From Falsihalocynthiibacter halioticoli (GTDB taxonomy: Bacteria; Pseudomonadota; Alphaproteobacteria; Rhodobacterales; Rhodobacteraceae), in NCBI RefSeq assembly GCF_025802015.1, contig NZ_JAOYFC010000001.1, positions 1,178,001 through 1,242,000 on the forward strand: a stretch of 64,000 bases of DNA, in the 5' to 3' direction. Both the position numbers and the translations under genes were made by a program. Shown here in pieces: positions 23,935 through 32,858 of this stretch. Below the pieces are notes generated by a model, which saw only the letters and a list, made by a program, of their open reading frames with translations, was not told the origin of the DNA and searched no databases. How positions within the stretch are numbered: the first letter of the stretch is position 1; every line of letters begins with the position of its first letter.

Positions 23935-24531
23935 ATGATGTTAATCGAGCAAACCACAGTGCCAGCGGCGGCGCTTCCGGTCGAGAAATTCAAAGAGCAT
24001 TTGCGCATGGGCTCCGGCTTTTCGGATGATGCGCTTCAGGACAGCATTCTCGAGACGTGCTTGCGCAGCGCGATGGCGGCGATTGAGGCGCGCACGGGCA
24101 AGGTTTTGATTGAGCGTGAGTTTCTATGGCAGCTGACAGGCTGGCGCGCGCTGAGTGAGCAGGCGTTGCCTGTGGCACCGGTTGGTGCGGTTTCGTCGCT
24201 GAAGACGCTGGACCGGCTGAGCAGCGCCACGGAGATTGATGCGGCGCGGTTTGTTTTGCAGCGCGACGCGCACCGCCCGAAGCTTTTGCCAACGGGTGCG
24301 TGCCTGCCGACGATCCCCCTGGGGGGGACGGCTGAGGTTGTGTTTACAGCAGGGTTTGGCGCCGATTGGAACGACATCCCCGCAGACCTTGCGCAAGCGG
24401 TCATGTTGGTGGCGGCGCAGTTCTATGAGCATCGGGGCGATATGCGCGCGCGGGGCGACACGCTTCCGGTTGGGGTGAACAGCTTGATCGCGCCGTATCG
24501 AACGGTTCGCATTCTTGGGGGGGCGGCGTGA
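23935..24531 (+). CDS. GTA gene g6, head-tail connector (adaptor) protein
   Basis: A 198-residue protein equivalent to RcGTA orfg6, which forms the adaptor ring below the portal. It has the helical gp6-like core (VEKFKEHLRMGSGFSDDALQ, CLRSAMAAIEARTGK) and the family segment VEVVFTAGFGADW-like VVFTAGFGADWNDIPADLAQ followed by AAQFYEHRGD. Start ATG 23935 has GGAG 6 nt upstream; a second ATG follows directly. Its stop overlaps the g7 start by one base. Confidence 0.9.
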   Translation: MMLIEQTTVPAAALPVEKFKEHLRMGSGFSDDALQDSILETCLRSAMAAIEARTGKVLIEREFLWQLTGWRALSEQALPVAPVGAVSSLKTLDRLSSATEIDAARFVLQRDAHRPKLLPTGACLPTIPLGGTAEVVFTAGFGADWNDIPADLAQAVMLVAAQFYEHRGDMRARGDTLPVGVNSLIAPYRTVRILGGAA

Positions 24532-24869
24532 TGGCGATACCCGAATTGAACAGGAAGCTGACCCTTGAGGCGCCTGTGCGCGTTGCTGATGGCGCGGGGG
24601 GGTATTCGGAGACATGGCAGGCACTAGGTACGCTCTGGGCCGCGATCAAGTTCAGCACAGGGCGCGAGAAGGCAGGTGATTTTGTCACCGTCTCTACCCA
24701 GAAATTGCGGATCACTGTGCGGGCCGCACCAGAGGGCAGCGCGAGCCGCCCGCATCCGGAGCAGCGGTTTACAGAGGGCGCGCGCGTTTATCGCATTTTG
24801 GCGGTCGCGGAGGCGGATAGCCAAGGGCGCTACTTGACCTGTACCGCGGAAGAAGAGGTGGTCTCATGA
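24531..24869 (+). CDS. GTA gene g7, head-tail joining (stopper) protein
   Basis: A 112-residue phage head-tail joining protein (SPP1 gp16-like). MAIPELNRKLTLEAPVRVAD starts with an ATG overlapping the g6 stop; a GTG one codon earlier is possible. The family pattern GGYSETWQALGTLWAAI followed by beta strands and YRILAVAEADSQGRYL is visible. In RcGTA this ring closes the connector. It overlaps g8 by 4 bp. Confidence 0.9.
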   Translation: MAIPELNRKLTLEAPVRVADGAGGYSETWQALGTLWAAIKFSTGREKAGDFVTVSTQKLRITVRAAPEGSASRPHPEQRFTEGARVYRILAVAEADSQGRYLTCTAEEEVVS

Positions 24870-25276
24870 GTTATGGCGTTTCGGCAGCGCTTCAGGGCGC
24901 TGTCTATCAAAAGCTGGCAGCGGATACGGCGCTTGGCGCGCTGGTGGGGGCTGCGATCTATGATCGTCCTCCGAGCGGGGCTTTACCGCCCACCTATGTG
25001 AGCCTTGGGCCAGAAGACGTGCGCAACCGTGCGGATAAAGACGGCTATGGCGCGCTGCATATGTTCACGGTTTCCGTTGTTACGGAGGCGGCAGGTTTCC
25101 AGAGCGCCAAGGAAGTGGCGGCGGCGATTTCGGACTGCTTGGTGGATGCGGACCTGACGCTTTCGCGCGGGCGGCTTGTGTATCTCAATTTTGATCGAGC
25201 GGTAGCGCGGCGCGTGGGCAAGGGCGAGACGCGCCGGATTGACCTGAAGTTCCGCGCTCGCGTGGAAGACAACTGA
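24866..25276 (+). CDS. GTA gene g8, tail terminator (DUF3168)
   Basis: A 136-residue DUF3168 protein that caps the tail tube at the connector. The N terminus MSYGVSAALQGAVYQKLAAD, the YDRPPSGALPPTYVSLGPED strand block and the C-terminal RRIDLKFRARVEDN are typical. The start overlaps g7 as ATGA. Translationally coupled within the g6-g8 connector block. Confidence 0.92.
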   Translation: MSYGVSAALQGAVYQKLAADTALGALVGAAIYDRPPSGALPPTYVSLGPEDVRNRADKDGYGALHMFTVSVVTEAAGFQSAKEVAAAISDCLVDADLTLSRGRLVYLNFDRAVARRVGKGETRRIDLKFRARVEDN

Positions 25277-25298
25277 TTACTTTACTGGAGGATTTCTC

Positions 25299-25712
25299 AT
25301 GGGTGCCCAAAACGGCAAGGACCTACTTATCAAGCTCGACATGACCGGTGGCGGGCAATTTGAAACCATCGCGGGGCTGCGCGCAACGCGGATCAGCTTT
25401 AACGCGGAAACCGTGGATGTGACTTCGTTGGAAAGCCAGGGCGGGTGGCGCGAGCTTCTTTCGGGCGCAGGAGTGAAATCGGCATCTATCTCTGGCTCCG
25501 GTATCTTCAAGGACGAAAGTACGGATGAACGGGCGCGGCAGATATTCTTTGACGGCGAAACGCCACAGTTTCAGGTGATCATCCCCGATTTCGGCGTTGT
25601 TGAAGGCGCGTTTCAGGTGACCTCGATTGAATATGCGGGAAGCCACAACGGCGAGGCGACCTATGAGCTGGCGATGGCCTCTGCGGGCGCATTGCAGTTC
25701 ACCGCACTTTGA
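25299..25712 (+). CDS. GTA gene g9, major tail tube protein
   Basis: A 137-residue TP901-1-type tail tube subunit. MGAQNGKDLLIKLDMTGGGQ leads into FNAETVDVTSLESQGGWREL, SASISGSGIFKDES and the C-terminal NGEATYELAMASAGALQFT, all typical of RcGTA orfg9. GGAGGA lies 7 bp before the start. It stacks as hexamers to form the short tail. Confidence 0.95.
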   Translation: MGAQNGKDLLIKLDMTGGGQFETIAGLRATRISFNAETVDVTSLESQGGWRELLSGAGVKSASISGSGIFKDESTDERARQIFFDGETPQFQVIIPDFGVVEGAFQVTSIEYAGSHNGEATYELAMASAGALQFTAL

Positions 25713-25720
25713 GGGCGCGG

Positions 25721-26041
25721 ATGATGGCGAACCCATTGGCAGGTGAGGTTGATCTGGTGATCGACGGAGAACGGCGCAGTTTGAAGCTGACCCTCGGTGC
25801 GTTGGCGGAGCTTGAGGCGTGTCTTGAGGCCGGAACGCTCATTGACCTTGTGGAACGGTTTGAGAGCGGAGGATTCTCTACGCGTGATGTCTTGGCGCTG
25901 ATTGTGGCGGGCTTGCGTGGCGGGGGGTGGCGCGGAACGGGCGCAGACCTGCTTGAGACCGAGATTGAGGGCGGCCCGATTGAGGCGGCGCGGGTGGCGG
26001 CGGTCTTGCTCGCGCGGGCGTTTACGGTTCCGAGCGCGTGA
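25721..26041 (+). CDS. GTA gene g10, tail assembly protein
   Basis: A 106-residue GTA-gp10 family protein between tail tube and tape measure, the position of tail assembly chaperones. MMANPLAGEVDLVIDGERRS then LKLTLGALAELEACLEAGTL and TRDVLALIVAGLRGGG are the family core. ATG at 25721 or 25724 is possible; GAGG at 25711 favours either. Its stop overlaps the next start as GTGA. Confidence 0.88.
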   Translation: MMANPLAGEVDLVIDGERRSLKLTLGALAELEACLEAGTLIDLVERFESGGFSTRDVLALIVAGLRGGGWRGTGADLLETEIEGGPIEAARVAAVLLARAFTVPSA

Positions 26042-26247
26042 CTTTGGGGCCACAGGATGGGCGCAGCATGGACTGGCCTGCGCTGATGCGGGCCGGGATG
26101 CGCGGCCTAGGCATGACACCGCGCGATTTCTGGGCGCTCACACCAGCGGAGCTGATGCTGATGCTGGGCAGTGAGGACGCGGCGAAACCGCTTGGCCGAA
26201 GCCGGTTGGAAGAGTTGGCGCGGAAGTTCCCTGACACGGCTGGTTAG
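26038..26247 (+). CDS. GTA gene g10.1, phage tail assembly chaperone
   Basis: A 69-residue protein starting with GTG at 26038, overlapping the g10 stop; an internal ATG at 26068 (MDWPALMRAGMRGLGMTPRD) gives the form seen in some relatives. The core FWALTPAELMLMLG is diagnostic of this tail-chaperone family (rcc01693-like). In many tailed phages the two chaperone frames are linked by a frameshift; here they are separate overlapping genes. Confidence 0.85.
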   Translation: MTLGPQDGRSMDWPALMRAGMRGLGMTPRDFWALTPAELMLMLGSEDAAKPLGRSRLEELARKFPDTAG

Positions 26248-26279
26248 AAGGCTGAACGAATGTGGAAAAGGAAAATGGA

Positions 26280-26945
26280 ATGACCAAAGACGTTGATGGC
26301 ATTGGTGAATTTGACGACCGCGTGGAGGCGCTTGAGAACTCGCTGTCGGGCGCAAGCGCTATGTCGGCCACATTCGAGGCGGAACTCTTGCGGATGCGCG
26401 AAACGCTGAGTTCGACAGGGCTTGAGGTGTCGAGCCTGTCGAGCGGGATCGGCCGCGGATTGCGCCGCGCCTTTGATGGCTTGGTGTTTGACGGGATGAA
26501 GCTCTCGGATGCGCTGAACACAGTAGGGCGGTCGATGATCGACACAGCCTATGCGGCAGCGATCAAGCCGGTGACAAACCAACTTGGAGGGATCATTGCC
26601 AGCACGGTGAATGATGCTGTGGGGGGCGTTATGGGCTTTCAAAGCGGAGGCGCGTTTACGCAAGGCAAGGTGATGCCCTTTGCGAAAGGTGGGGTCATTT
26701 CAGGGCCGACAAACTTTCCGATGCGCGGCGGCATGGGCCTCATGGGTGAAGCAGGCCCCGAAGCGATTATGCCGCTTGCGCGTGGGGCCGATGGCAGCCT
26801 TGGCGTACGCACGCAGGGGGGCGGTAGGCCGGTCAATATCACGATGAACATTTCAACGCCTGATGTGCAGGGGTTCAAACGCAGTCAGGGGCAGATTGCG
26901 GCGCAGTTGAGCCGTGCGGTCGGGCGCGGTCAACGCAACGCTTAA
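26280..26945 (+). CDS. GTA gene g11, tail tape measure protein
   Basis: A 221-residue, short tape measure matching the short GTA tail. ATG at 26280 (MTKDVDGIGEFDDRVEALEN) has AAGGA upstream; a GTG at 26262 is an alternative. An N-terminal coiled coil is followed by a helical segment (GRGLRRAFDGLVFDGMKLSD), a Gly-rich region with GGAFTQGKVMPFAKGGV and the phage motif MGLMGEAGPEAIMPLARG, then NITMNISTPDVQGFKRSQ. The Gly/Ala segment probably interacts with membrane, as in other tape measures. Confidence 0.92.
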   Translation: MTKDVDGIGEFDDRVEALENSLSGASAMSATFEAELLRMRETLSSTGLEVSSLSSGIGRGLRRAFDGLVFDGMKLSDALNTVGRSMIDTAYAAAIKPVTNQLGGIIASTVNDAVGGVMGFQSGGAFTQGKVMPFAKGGVISGPTNFPMRGGMGLMGEAGPEAIMPLARGADGSLGVRTQGGGRPVNITMNISTPDVQGFKRSQGQIAAQLSRAVGRGQRNA

Positions 26946-26957
26946 GGAGGGACGGAC

Positions 26958-27590
26958 ATGGGGTTTCACGAGGTAAGATTTCCGGCAACGCTGAGTTTTG
27001 GTTCCGTCGGTGGGCCAGAGCGGAAAACGGATGTTGTCACACTGGCCAACGGGTTTGAGGAGCGTAATACGCCCTGGGCCCATTCTCGTCGCCGCTATGA
27101 CGCGGGTGTCGGGATGCGCTCGCTGGATGACGTGGAGACGCTTTTAGCGTTTTTTGAAGCACGCCGCGGGCAGCTTTTCGGGTTTCGGTGGAAGGATTGG
27201 TCGGATTTCAAATCAGGTAAGGCTTCGGTCGAGCCGGATTACGAGGACCAGCGCATCGGTACAGGGGATGGGGAAACTGCGGTTTGGCAGCTGACCAAGA
27301 CTTATGCCTCGGGGACGCATGACTATGTGCGGCCAATCCATAAGCCCGTAGAGGGAACCGTTAAGATCGGTGTTCAGGGTGATCCATTGCAGGAGAGCGT
27401 GGACTATGAGGTAGACCATGCCACAGGGCAGGTGACCTTTAGCCATCCGCCGGACGTTGGCGTTACGATTACCGCTGGGTTCGAGTTTGACGTGCCTGTA
27501 CGGTTTGATGCCGATCATATCCACACTTCTGTTGCAAGTTTTCAGGCGGGTGACGTGCCAAACGTGCCGATCGTGGAGGTGCGGGTCTGA
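26958..27590 (+). CDS. GTA gene g12, distal tail protein (DUF2460)
   Basis: A 210-residue DUF2460 protein forming the hexameric distal tail ring in RcGTA. MGFHEVRFPATLSFGSVGGP follows AAGGAGG. The family blocks LANGFEERNTPWAHSRRRYD, LLAFFEARRGQLFGFRWKDW and the C-terminal FDVPVRFDADHI are present. Overlaps g13 by one base. Confidence 0.94.
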   Translation: MGFHEVRFPATLSFGSVGGPERKTDVVTLANGFEERNTPWAHSRRRYDAGVGMRSLDDVETLLAFFEARRGQLFGFRWKDWSDFKSGKASVEPDYEDQRIGTGDGETAVWQLTKTYASGTHDYVRPIHKPVEGTVKIGVQGDPLQESVDYEVDHATGQVTFSHPPDVGVTITAGFEFDVPVRFDADHIHTSVASFQAGDVPNVPIVEVRV

Positions 27591-28498
27591 TGGGGATAGA
27601 TGCTGATTTTCTGGCGCATTTGAAGAGCGGCTACACGAGCGTATGTCGATGCTGGGCTGTTACGCGCACAGATGGGGTAAGGCTTGGGTTTACAGATCAT
27701 GACCGGACGCTTTCGTTTGAGGGGATTGAGTTCGTCGCCGAAACGGGGCTGACGGCGCGGGCTTTGCAGCAAACAACAGGGCTTGCGGTTGATAACAGCG
27801 AGGCCGTTGGGGCGCTTTGCAGTGATATGATCCGCGAGGAGGATATTGCTGCGGGCCGGTATGACGGGGCAGAGGTTCTGGCGTGGCTTGTGAACTGGCA
27901 GGACGTGAGCCAGCGGCATTTGCAGTTTCGGGGCACCCTTGGCGAGTTAACGCGCGGAGACGGCGCATTTCAGGCGGAACTGCGCGGGCTGACCGAAGCG
28001 TTGAACCAACCACAGGGACGGAGCTTTCAGAAGCCGTGCACCGCGGTGCTGGGAGATACGAATTGCAAGTTTTCGCTAAAGAAAACAGGCTTTGCGACTG
28101 AGCGAGAGATCGCTGAAGTTCTAGGCAACCGTGTTCTGCGATTCAACGGCATGAAGAGCTTTGATGATCGATGGTTCGAGCGTGGGCGGTTTGAGATCAT
28201 GAGTGGGGCCGGCGCTGGGCTTGTCGGGATTGTAAAAAATGATCGGCTGACAGATGCACACCGCGAAATCGAACTGTGGGAAGCGCCGCGCCTTGGACTC
28301 GCAGTTGGTGATGTGATCCGGTTTGAGGCCGGCTGTGACAAGCGGGTTGCGACCTGCAAGCACAAGTTCAACAACTACATCAATTTTCAAGGGTTTCCGC
28401 ATATCCCTGGCGAGGATTGGCTGATGTCTGTACCTCGGCGTGGTGGCCGGAATGACGGCGGGAGCCGCATTTCCGGCTCGGGCGGAGGTGCGGCATGA
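27590..28498 (+). CDS. GTA gene g13, baseplate hub 1 (DUF2163)
   Basis: A 302-residue DUF2163/phage BR0599-family hub protein. The N-terminal part contains TDHDRTLSFEGIEFVAETGL. Four cysteines at about residues 150, 159, 249 and 256 (QKPCTAVLGDTNCKF and EAGCDKRVATCKHKFNN) match the iron-sulfur cluster cysteines described for the RcGTA hub. The ending FQGFPHIPGEDWLM is highly characteristic. It overlaps g14 as ATGA. The Gly/Arg-rich tail looks disordered. Confidence 0.94.
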   Translation: MGIDADFLAHLKSGYTSVCRCWAVTRTDGVRLGFTDHDRTLSFEGIEFVAETGLTARALQQTTGLAVDNSEAVGALCSDMIREEDIAAGRYDGAEVLAWLVNWQDVSQRHLQFRGTLGELTRGDGAFQAELRGLTEALNQPQGRSFQKPCTAVLGDTNCKFSLKKTGFATEREIAEVLGNRVLRFNGMKSFDDRWFERGRFEIMSGAGAGLVGIVKNDRLTDAHREIELWEAPRLGLAVGDVIRFEAGCDKRVATCKHKFNNYINFQGFPHIPGEDWLMSVPRRGGRNDGGSRISGSGGGAA

Positions 28499-28932
28499 GG
28501 AACGACATCCTGACCTCTGCGCGAGCGTGGATTGGCACGCCCTATGTGCATCAAGCTTCAACGAAACATGCGGGTGCGGATTGCCTTGGGCTGCTGCGCG
28601 GGGTCTGGCGCGAGGCGCTGGGCGTGGAGCCGGTTGCGGCGCCCAACTATACACCAGACTGGAGCGAGCCCACGGGCGAGGAGACACTTTGGTCGGCGGC
28701 GCGGGCTTATTTGAAGGAGAAGCCGCGCACAGATGCAGCAGCGGGCGATGTGCTCTTGTTTCGAATGCGCGCTGGATCAGTGGCCAAACACCTTGGCATT
28801 CAAGGCAAAACAGGTGAGGGCGCGACGTTTGTGCATGCCTACATGGGCCACGGTGTGGTGGAAAGTCCGCTTTCCCTGCCGTGGCAGCGCCGGATTGTGG
28901 CGCGGTTCGAATTTCCTGAGGAGGGCAAATAA
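28495..28932 (+). CDS. GTA gene g14, NlpC/P60 cell-wall peptidase
   Basis: A 145-residue NlpC/P60 cysteine peptidase carried on the baseplate, thought to cut recipient peptidoglycan during DNA entry. Catalytic Cys30 lies in GADCLGLLRGVW; His99 in SVAKHLGIQ is the likely second catalytic residue and His114 the third. GTPYVHQASTKHAG precedes the Cys as in the family. It lies between hub 1 and the megatron, overlapping both by 4 and 1 bases. Confidence 0.94.
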   Translation: MRNDILTSARAWIGTPYVHQASTKHAGADCLGLLRGVWREALGVEPVAAPNYTPDWSEPTGEETLWSAARAYLKEKPRTDAAAGDVLLFRMRAGSVAKHLGIQGKTGEGATFVHAYMGHGVVESPLSLPWQRRIVARFEFPEEGK

Positions 28933-31900
28933 TGGCGACGGTTGTACTTGCTGCTGTTGGATACAGTGTAGGGGCCTCCTTGGGTGGCGCGGCGTTTGGG
29001 ATTTCGTCGGCCATCATCGGGCGCGCGGTTGGCGCCACTGTGGGTCGAATGATCGACCAGCGATTGCTGGGTGGCGGCAGCCAGGCCGTGGAAACGGGCC
29101 GCGTGGACCGGTTCCGTTTGACGGGGGCAAGCGAAGGCGCGCCGATTCCGCAAATTTACGGAAGGATGCGAACCGCGGGGCAGGTGATCTGGGCCTCGGA
29201 GTTTAGTGAGCGCAAGAAGAAATCCGGTGGTGGCGGTGGCAAGGGCGGCCCAAAGGAGCCGGAGGTCACGAGCTATTCTTACTCGGTGAGTGCAGCGGTT
29301 GCGCTCTGCGAGGGAGAGATTTCAGGAATTGGACGTGTCTGGGCAGATGGGGTCGAGATTGCGCGGGATGATCTGAATATGCGGGTCTATTCGGGGAGTC
29401 AGGATCAGATGCCGGACCCGAAAATCGAAGCTGTAGAGGGGCAGGGCAATACGCCGGCCTATCGTGGCATCGCCTATGTGGTGTTTGAGAACCTGCAACT
29501 GGCGCAGTTTGGCAACCGTTTCCCACAGTTCAACTTCGAGGTTCTACGGCCTGCGCAGGTTGATCTGGAAACTGCGGAAGCCGATCCTGTTACGGCAGTA
29601 GAGGGGGTCGCGCTCATTCCTGGAACGGGTGAATATGCGCTAGCAACAACGCCGGTGCATTACAGCAGCGGTTTGGGCAAAAACCGTTCCGCGAACGTAA
29701 ATACACCATCTGGGAAAACCGATTTCGCAACGTCAATGGAAGCGCTGCGGGATGAAATGCCTAAAGTGAAATCGGTGTCGCTTGTTGTGTCGTGGTTTGG
29801 TGACGACTTGCGGATGAACAAATGCGAGATCCAGCCGAAGGTCGAGCAGAAGATACTGGACGGCACAACGATGCCTTGGCGTGTTTCTGGCGTGACACGG
29901 AGTGGTGCGCGGAAGGTTCCGAAGGAAGATGGGCGCTCCATTTATGGCGGGACACCGACGGATGCCTCTGTGGTCGAGGCTATTTCCGAGATGAACGATG
30001 GTGGGCAAGATGTTGTTTTCTATCCGTTTATCCTGATGGATCAGGAGAGCGGTAACGGGAAGATCGACCCATATACTGGCGCAGCAGACCAGCCGAAATT
30101 GCCGTGGCGCGGGCGGATTACGCTTTCCGTGGCACCGGGCCAGAGTGGCAGCCCCGATCAAACTGCGTCAGCCACAAGTGAAGTGGATGCGTTCTTTGGT
30201 ACAGCGCAAGTGGATGATTTTACGATCAACGGTACCAACGTGAATTATACCGGTCCGTCGGAATGGAGCTACCGTCGGTTCATCCTGCACTATGCGCATT
30301 TGTGTAAGGCTGCAGGCGGTGTTGCGGCGTTCTGCATCGGGTCGGAAATGCGTGGGCTGACGCAGGTGCGTGACGCGTCAAACGGGTTTCCGGCGGTTGA
30401 GAAACTTCGCCAGTTGGCAGCGGACGTAAGGGCTGTCTTGGGGCCGCAGTGCAAACTTAGTTATGCGGCAGATTGGAGCGAGTATTTCGGCTATCATCCG
30501 CAGGACGGATCAGGTGATGTTTACTTCCATCTTGATGCGCTTTGGGCAGATGCGAACATCGATTTCATCGGCATCGATAACTACATGCCGCTGTCGGATT
30601 GGCGCGACGGTGCGGATCATCAGGACGCCGGTTGGGGCTCGATTCACAATCTTGAATACCTGATGGCCAATATCGAAGGCGGTGAGGGGTATGACTGGTA
30701 TTATCATTCCAAAGCGGCCGAACGCGCACAAATCCGAACACCTATTGAGGATGGGGCCCACGGCGAAGATTGGGTTTGGCGATATAAGGATATTCGTGGC
30801 TGGTGGCAGAATAGGCACCACAATCGCATTGGCGGTGAGCGGCAGGCGCAAGCGACCGCTTGGGTGCCCGAAAGCAAGCCAGTGTGGTTTACCGAAATCG
30901 GCTGTGCTGCGGTTGATAAAGGTACGAACCAGCCCAACAAGTTTCTGGACCCGAAATCGAGCGAAAGCAGCTTGCCGAAATATTCTGACGGGACACGAGA
31001 TGACCTGATCCAGATGCAGTATTTGCGGGCGCTCTATGCGTATTGGCGGGATCCTGCGAATAATCCCGTGAGTGCCGAAACTGGTGTTCCGATGATTGAT
31101 ATGTCGCGTGCGCATGTTTGGGCGTGGGACGCGCGGCCATTTCCGTATTTTCCGAACAACGGAAATTTGTGGTCAGACGGTGGCAACTACGCACGAGGGC
31201 ATTGGCTCAACGGGCGGACGGTTGCACGATCTTTGGCGTCGGTCGTGGGCGAAATTTGTGAGCGTTCCGGCGTAACGGATTATGACACAAGCGCGCTTTA
31301 TGGCTTTGTGCGCGGCTATCAGGTTGCGGATGTGACCACGGCTCGTTCGGCGTTGCAGCCGCTGATGCTGGCCTATGGGTTTGAAGCGATCGAGCGTGAT
31401 GGCATGCTTGTTTTCAAGACTCGCGACGGGATCGCAGACGTAGAAATTCTGCCTGAACAGATGGCGGATTTGCCCGATCAGGATGCGGTTTTGCAGCGCA
31501 TGCGCGCGCCGACAGCGGAAACGGCGGGACGTATCCGGCTGGCGTTTGTGGAGAGCGACGGAGATTTCGAAGTCCGTGCTGCGGAGGCAATTCATCCGGA
31601 TGAGGTGACCTTTTCTGTGTCGCAATCCGAGTTGCCTCTGGCGCTTACGAAGGCAGAAGCGAGCACGATTGTAGAACGTTGGCTTGCCGAGAGCCGCGTT
31701 GCACGGGATGCGGTCCGGTTTGCGCTTCCGATGTCGGAGTTGGAGCTTGGGGCCGGCGATGTTGTTGCCCTGCCTGATGGGGAAGATTTTGCAAACTATC
31801 GTATTGATAACGTGGAGCAATCAGGTGCGCAGATCATCGACGCCGTTCGGGTTGAGAATGCGGTTTACACGGCGAGTGATGCGATCGAAGAGCCGACACC

Positions 31901-32858
31901 CCCGCGCAGTTTCACGCCGCCTGTTCCCGTTTTTGCGCAGTTCCTTGATCTGCCGTTATTGACGGGCGACGAAGCGCCACACGCGCCGCATCTGGCTGTT
32001 ACGGCGGAACCATGGCCAGGGTCTGTGGCGGTTTATAGTTCGGCGGAGTCCGATGACGCGGGCTATAGGCTCAATACACTGGTGAGCCAGCAGAGCGTGA
32101 TTGGGCAGACGGAGACACCCATGGTGGCGGCTCTGGCGGGTGTGCCTGATAACGGGGTGGCGCTGCGAGTGAAGCTTGCAACGGGGGAGCTTTCGTCTGC
32201 GACTTCGGATGCAGTTCTGAATGGCGCAAACCTTGCCGCGATTGGAGATGGCAACAGCGAGAATTGGGAGTTGTTCCAGTTCACAGAGGCCAGACTTGTG
32301 GCCGAAGACACATATGAGTTGTCGGGGCGGTTGCGCGGCCAGTTTGGGAGCGACGCGATTATGCCTGAGGTCTGGCCGGTTGGGAGCCTGTTTGTGCTTC
32401 TTGATGGGACTGCGGAGCAGATATCGCTTGCCACAAATGCAAGGGGGCTCGCGCGGAACTATCGGATTGGGCCAGCAACCCGTGGATATGATGATCCGAG
32501 CTATGAGCATAAGGTTGAGGCTTTTCAAGGGATTGGGTTGCGGCCCTATGCTCCGGTGCACTTAAAGGCGCAGGATGATGCAGGAGATCTGACCCTGAGT
32601 TGGATCAGGCGTGCGCGCGTGGAAGCAGACCAATGGAGTGGCTTTGACATCCCACTTGGCGAGGACAGTGAAAGCTATGTCGTTCGCGTACTCGAGGGCG
32701 AGGCCTTGCTGCGAGAGGCGACGGTTTCGACCCCAAGTTTCACCTATACAGCCGCGATGCAGGCAAGTGACGGCGGCGTGCCGGACGCATTCGAAGTCGC
32801 GCAAATCTCTCAGCGGTTCGGCGCGGGACCATTTAGAAGGAAAATGATCAATGACTAG
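28932..32858 (+). CDS. GTA gene g15, megatron host-interaction protein
   Basis: A 1308-residue baseplate protein, the largest in the cluster. A Gly/Ala-rich N terminus (VGASLGGAAFGISSAIIGRA) resembles a membrane-penetrating segment. It is followed by a phage tail-tip region (GAPIPQIYGRMRTAGQVIWA, YSYSVSAAVALCEGEISGIG), then the GTA TIM-barrel domain from about residue 430 to 740 (YAADWSEYFGYHPQ, ALWADANIDFIGIDNYMPLS, KPVWFTEIGCAAVDKG, HVWAWDARPFPYFP), and C-terminal beta-rich hub domains. The TIM barrel is a glycoside-hydrolase-like fold. Full length, with no frameshift visible. Confidence 0.96.
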   Translation: MATVVLAAVGYSVGASLGGAAFGISSAIIGRAVGATVGRMIDQRLLGGGSQAVETGRVDRFRLTGASEGAPIPQIYGRMRTAGQVIWASEFSERKKKSGGGGGKGGPKEPEVTSYSYSVSAAVALCEGEISGIGRVWADGVEIARDDLNMRVYSGSQDQMPDPKIEAVEGQGNTPAYRGIAYVVFENLQLAQFGNRFPQFNFEVLRPAQVDLETAEADPVTAVEGVALIPGTGEYALATTPVHYSSGLGKNRSANVNTPSGKTDFATSMEALRDEMPKVKSVSLVVSWFGDDLRMNKCEIQPKVEQKILDGTTMPWRVSGVTRSGARKVPKEDGRSIYGGTPTDASVVEAISEMNDGGQDVVFYPFILMDQESGNGKIDPYTGAADQPKLPWRGRITLSVAPGQSGSPDQTASATSEVDAFFGTAQVDDFTINGTNVNYTGPSEWSYRRFILHYAHLCKAAGGVAAFCIGSEMRGLTQVRDASNGFPAVEKLRQLAADVRAVLGPQCKLSYAADWSEYFGYHPQDGSGDVYFHLDALWADANIDFIGIDNYMPLSDWRDGADHQDAGWGSIHNLEYLMANIEGGEGYDWYYHSKAAERAQIRTPIEDGAHGEDWVWRYKDIRGWWQNRHHNRIGGERQAQATAWVPESKPVWFTEIGCAAVDKGTNQPNKFLDPKSSESSLPKYSDGTRDDLIQMQYLRALYAYWRDPANNPVSAETGVPMIDMSRAHVWAWDARPFPYFPNNGNLWSDGGNYARGHWLNGRTVARSLASVVGEICERSGVTDYDTSALYGFVRGYQVADVTTARSALQPLMLAYGFEAIERDGMLVFKTRDGIADVEILPEQMADLPDQDAVLQRMRAPTAETAGRIRLAFVESDGDFEVRAAEAIHPDEVTFSVSQSELPLALTKAEASTIVERWLAESRVARDAVRFALPMSELELGAGDVVALPDGEDFANYRIDNVEQSGAQIIDAVRVENAVYTASDAIEEPTPPRSFTPPVPVFAQFLDLPLLTGDEAPHAPHLAVTAEPWPGSVAVYSSAESDDAGYRLNTLVSQQSVIGQTETPMVAALAGVPDNGVALRVKLATGELSSATSDAVLNGANLAAIGDGNSENWELFQFTEARLVAEDTYELSGRLRGQFGSDAIMPEVWPVGSLFVLLDGTAEQISLATNARGLARNYRIGPATRGYDDPSYEHKVEAFQGIGLRPYAPVHLKAQDDAGDLTLSWIRRARVEADQWSGFDIPLGEDSESYVVRVLEGEALLREATVSTPSFTYTAAMQASDGGVPDAFEVAQISQRFGAGPFRRKMIND

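Noticed and set aside
23775..24029. 84-codon frame in the g5-g6 gap
   Set aside because: Runs into g6 in another frame and covers the inverted repeat. No GTA gene is known at this position.
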